Source: Patiria pectinifera (Eukaryota; Echinodermata; Asteroidea; Valvatida; Asterinidae). From it: DNA of 64,000 nucleotides. The stretch is taken from contig CM057133.1 of the NCBI GenBank assembly GCA_029964075.1, positions 12,982,699 through 13,046,698 of the forward strand, written 5' to 3'. The notes beneath the pieces are model-generated. The model was not told the DNA's origin and did no database searches. It saw only the letters and a list, made by a program, of their open reading frames with translations. Both the position numbers and the translations under genes were made by a program. Of the stretch, positions 59,439-64,000 are shown piece by piece (within the stretch, counting starts at the first letter, position 1; the number at the start of each line of letters is the position of its first letter).

Positions 59439-62400
59439 GCTTCTTCAAGTTATCAATATTCCTGCTATCAGACCATGTCCAGCATTAGCAAGGAGATGAG
59501 TCACTATCTGGTTGTAAAGTTGTCAGCAGTCTGCACAAGATGATAGTTTCAAGCTGTTATTGCCTAGATATTGTCTTTTCATAAAAAAATATTGTAATAA
59601 AAAATTAACAAATAGTTACATTCTAAAATGCATGAGGCCTAAATTGAACTCAAGCTAGCAAGACATGTTACAAATTTTCAAAAGGCATTCAGTTTTTGGT
59701 AAATTGTAATGCATGATTTCCTGAACACAATTCGCAAAAAGCTACTACTTTATCGTAACTGTTGATATTTCTATTGCCTTTCCAGTTTTTTCAAGAGACA
59801 GAAATTGATCACTTAATTTCATGTGTGCCAAACTCTTATCAAACGGTTGACACGTTTATTTTTATGTCATGGCCACAGTATGAACAAATTTCTGAAATGA
59901 AAAAAAAAACGACTTGTCAAAATAAAATTTTCTACATTTGCAATCATGTGGGCGTACATATCTGTGCAACGGAAAAACAACTTTTTACAAATTTCTAAAA
60001 TGTGCCCAGTTCTGTTGACAATAACGACAAAATGAGCTCGATTAGATTTTTCAATACAATCAATGGACCGGCGCATAATACCAAGAATGAAACTGAAAAA
60101 AAAAAATGTTTCCAAAAAAAAAAAAATGCGGAATGTACGTAAGCGTTGACACGGCTTGCCGGAGGCTGTGTGTAATTTCACATGTGTTGTTTTCTGCTGG
60201 CGTGCTCGATAAAGATTGATTCTGATGGGGCTCTTTCTCTTCTGAGCGCGCTCAGTGCTGGGGGAGTCTAGCCCGTATCCAGGCACGTAATTAATTTCCC
60301 TTTGTGGTTCCCAGAGCTAGAGGGCTACCTGGTATTGATGACCGATGCCCGAAGGTTGCCCAATCTATATACACTTGAAGGTTTGCTTTCTCTCCTCACA
60401 TCTGACATTTTTCCGGCGAATGCTCAAGATTAAAGGAGCCGCGCAGCCGTGGATCTAAACATGTGTGCACCTTTAATATGATTTTCCACGAGCATGCATT
60501 TTTTTTTACCAGACCGGTAGTGTACAATGTAATTATTGGGGGGAGAGGGAGGGGGTGGAGCAGCAAATGGAGGGGGGGGGGCAAGGGCTACCTCTGGAGG
60601 CCTGTACCCCATTCTCTCCCTCTGTTCGCCTTCAACATGGAATTTTGTGGAGAAAAAGACTTAGTTTACTTGTTTCAAAACACTGAGTGACTCCTTCAAG
60701 AAAATACCTCTCCCCCCAGCCCTCCAAAAAACTAAATCCCCCCTCCAAAAAAAAATTCCTACTGTATACTTTATACCACTGCATTGATTTGACACCAATG
60801 TGTCAGACTCCAAAAGACCAGTTCATGAGTTTTTTTCTCCATTATACAAACAGGACCTTTCAGGAAAAAAATCTTGAGGTACTCCTCCTGAGATGCTGAC
60901 CTCCACAGTGTCATTATTTAGTGGAGAAATAAATCTCACCCGGCTAAATCAAAGCTACAACACGTGTCTTACAAGTGCGGCAAATGCTGGAGAAAACATG
61001 CCTAATGGAAAAGCCATAACTTACACACACACACATTGGGGACATTGACCCTGAAATTGCTCGCTGCCATTGTTTGAGAATGTGGGCCTAATGCTAAATG
61101 TACATAGTATGCGATTTAATGGACAAGTGTTTTATTAGACTTTGGTCGATGGGTACAAACTTCAAGATTGTTACAAGTCTTACCAGTGATAGGAAATGGT
61201 TTATTCATCAATATATACAAATGTAGATACTTTTGTTATTTGCCCCAAGTAATATTTTGAATGAAAAAAGGTTTCAAGAAAAAGCCAAAACAAGGTGTTG
61301 TTTTCTTGCTGGAAATGAATAATCTGAAAGCCACTTTGTATGTATGATCAAAATTTTCTTTTGGAGCCATACAATTTTATTCATTGATAGAGGTATGTAA
61401 CATGCATGCTTAATTCAAAAGTAGCTTCCAACTTGACATCTTGAATTTTTCAAGAATTTTGGAAACATGCATTCTTAAAATAAAAGTGACACATGAAAGA
61501 TGACTGGTTACATGTAAACTGAATACTGGATGAACATGTAACACATCTAGCAAAACAGGACAAGATTGTGCAGACAAAGTTGTGTAGTGAATGTACTGAT
61601 CATAGAACGAACATGTGGGTTCATATACAAATTAGACAACTACATGTACGTATATACTGCATCCAGACTTTCTAAAACTGGACCGCGTACTACGATCTTT
61701 CAATGCCGGATGCAAGACGGCATCCATAAGATACTCGAAGGGATTAGCTAGGATAATCATATTATCCTATAAATATAATATATATATTTGAGGCATACAG
61801 GAAATCAACCTTGCGTACACTGTGCACAACCCAAGTATGCATATAGTAGGTACATGTTCTACAGGTAGAAGGGCTTAGTAAGGGGGAAACACTGGGTCAC
61901 GTTTCGAAGGAGGGGGGGGGGAGCGAGGAGGGCCAATGGATCCCTGGATCCCCTAAATCAATCAGTGCTGGTTCCAATTTCAGGGCCAGCATTTTTCGGT
62001 GTATTTTCCGTGACCCGTATCCCCCTCATAGGTATCAGGATACACCACGAGCATGGTTTGGCTTTGGGCCCCCCTGGCACGGAAACCTCCTACCCAGAGG
62101 GAGTTGCAGTGCTATAAGGGCATCTCCGGCAGAGGCTGACAACCTCATTTCCAAAAGAGGTTATGGGAGTCCGACTCGGTGAACTGGCTGGCTGGGCCAG
62201 AAGCTGAGAAGACTGTTCACGGGCCCGAGCAACGGAACAACGGTGGTTTGTATTAGGCCTTACCGGTACATGTACCTGGACAAGCTACATACATAGATTG
62301 CTTCACGGAATGTACATGGTATGGGCGGTATTTAGGTAATTATAAACTTGCCCTCATAAGGAGACGTAGCTAATGAGTTTCCATTCTGCTAAATCTTGAC

Positions 62401-62592
62401 CTCCTTACTTTCAGACAAAATACGTAATTGGATGATTATAATCGCATGGGTTTAAAGGTTCACAAAATAGCCACCAGGGGCCTGAATATCCTCTCTCCTC
62501 TACAAAACCAAAATCTGAAGACCAGATTTTGTAAGTTTCACTTGAACTGCATGACAGTGTATGATAATAGACTGACTCAACTGTCTAGCATT

Positions 62593-62866
62593 ATGGGCTC
62601 CGTGCACAAGTAACCCTCAGCGGTATGGATGAGAGAGTCGGGGGAGACCACTGAGACATTTGACGCATTGCCGACGACACTCGTTGCTCGTGCGAAGACG
62701 CTATGACTTTTGTACTTTCAGATTAGAAGAAGTCATGCATACTTCACGCCATACTTGTGCAAACCAATACGCATGCAGTGTGCTTCCCGCCCCCCCCCCC
62801 CCCCCCCAACTGAGGCTTTCAAAAGTGGTCAAAAAAAGCCCTTTCTTGTTCGCGCACGGAGCCCAT
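62593..62866 (+). mobile_element. MITE family GGGCTCCG, copy 4
   Basis: 274 bp with the best-preserved ends: atgggctccgtgcacaag and tcgcgcacggagcccat. An 18-C run (62790-62807) has grown inside. Flanking TA on both sides is possible as target duplication but not conclusive. Confidence 0.8.
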
Positions 62867-64000
62867 AGCACATACATATACAGGCATGTATGATTCCCCT
62901 CAGATTTGCAGATGTAGTGCTACGCACCATAGAGCTAGGGTCCTACTCCTAGCTCTACAAAAATGTATGTGCGTACAAACTACATGTACTAAATAAATCA
63001 GTTCATTTTCAAGCATTCTTTCTGCAGTACAAAATAACACAATATAATCTATATAATAGGAGAAAACCTTATTGGGTCGTGTCAAATTTTCAATAATTAA
63101 GAAGCCTGTTTTCTACTAATGTAATCAATCAGAAGTGATACAGAAATACTGAGGACTTCCAGAATCATTCCAGAGCTTGGTCAACTACCCCAAGAATTAA
63201 GGGAATTTAACGATGGCCAGCGAATATTTGCTCAGCTTGTATGCACAGATGTGAAGTACTTCCACAGATGCCTGATCAACCAGATCACAATAGCTCTCCA
63301 GAATGGATACTCCACAGGGTGGTAGCCTGGCTGTCTGCCTGCACATAGTGCCCAGCCATAACAAGTATAGTCATTACCACCCCAGGCTCCATCCCATATA
63401 GCAGATGCTCCCAGACACCTGATCCATCTTACCGCAACCTCTCCAATCAAACAGCTCTCTCCTCATCTTCTCATTATGTTGACAGGGGCTAGACATCTTG
63501 GAAACCCTACCCTTATGTATCACAAGAAAACACGGGCAAGCCCTACTCCAATCTAGTCCTAATTCCTTGACGGTTGGGGGTGCGTCAAGGTTACCGATGT
63601 TGCAGAGCCCCAGACCCATTTCCCAACCACACTGAGAGATAATTTAATATGGCTGATTTGATTACTAGGTCCTTTTTCCTTTATCTTTTTGGAGACTAAG
63701 TGATGTGGATGGAGTCGGTGCCGTTCTTGAGAGGCGTAAGTGAAGGACAAGGGTTAATTATTTAATGGCAATATGACACCAGATTACTCTGTTGGACATC
63801 TCTTCTGTTTTTCCTTTGTCTGTTTCTGGTTGGATAAGTGCACAGGATTCTGATCAATTGCAATGTAACGGTACTTCTCATCATCAAAGGGCTAATTCAG
63901 AATGGGAAAAACTTTGGAAAAATTCATTTGTATTTCTGCGAAAGAACTGCAAATAAGTACTGTTTTATGGAGTTAACTTTTGTTTTCGAAGTATTTTTCA

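Larger units (their letters stand above)
49568..64000 (-). other. slit upstream intron sequence (partial)
   Basis: At least 14.4 kb upstream of the D1 LRR4 exon with no LRR exon, N-cap or signal peptide found on the minus strand. It contains the tRNA-like unit, hairpin element, TAATCC cluster and MITEs listed separately. Stretches 54330-58040 and 59440-62590 show no further named element; 62040-62240 and 63230-63620 are GC-richer than their surroundings but not recognised. Confidence 0.6.

Overview
The window is eukaryotic genomic DNA, mostly non-coding. It contains one recognisable protein-coding gene: the middle part of a Slit axon-guidance gene on the minus strand, transcribed from high to low coordinates. 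Thirteen exons between 49567 and 1820 total 1344 bp (448 codons, about 2% of the window). Every intron is GT-AG and the reading frame is continuous across all junctions. The encoded segment runs from leucine-rich repeat (LRR) 4 of domain D1, through the D1 C-terminal cap, the complete Robo-binding domain D2 (N-cap, five LRRs, C-cap), to the N-cap and first two LRRs of D3. The signal peptide, D1 N-cap and D1 LRR1-3 must lie beyond 64000. The rest of D3, D4 and the EGF/laminin-G/cystine-knot part must lie to the left of position 1. I could not find either set in the window.

Layout, left to right: 1-1819 intron with G-rich low-complexity DNA; 1820-3844 four clustered exons (D3 LRR2, D3 LRR1, D3 N-cap, D2 C-cap); 3845-16913 a 13 kb intron with SINE-like and MITE-like repeats; 16914-23210 four exons for the D2 LRRs; 23211-45368 a 22 kb intron with an 859-bp foldback transposon; 45369-49567 five exons (D2 N-cap, D1 C-cap, D1 LRR6-4); 49568-64000 an upstream intron with a tRNA-like unit, a hairpin element, a dense TAATCC/GGATTA motif cluster and further MITE copies. 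One pair of LRRs (D2 LRR3+4) is fused in a single 144-bp exon. The other LRR exons are 72-75 bp and start and end in the same phase.

Organism: Slit and the intron style indicate an animal. The Slit sequence, several tRNA-derived SINE families, and a long foldback element with 8-bp target duplications and tandem-repeat arms (like the TU elements described in sea urchins) suggest a marine invertebrate deuterostome, probably an echinoderm. That is an inference and no species marker was seen. I saw no second gene with convincing support. Most open frames fall in repeats or look like chance.

Most worth following up: the TAATCC/GGATTA homotypic cluster with an adjoining GATA-containing 20-bp palindrome (53501-54320), the foldback element whose 42-bp repeat (14 codons) stays open on both strands (39713-40571), the 285-bp hairpin next to the motif cluster, a tandem array abutting a Slit splice donor, and the strong excess of long poly(G)/poly(C) runs.
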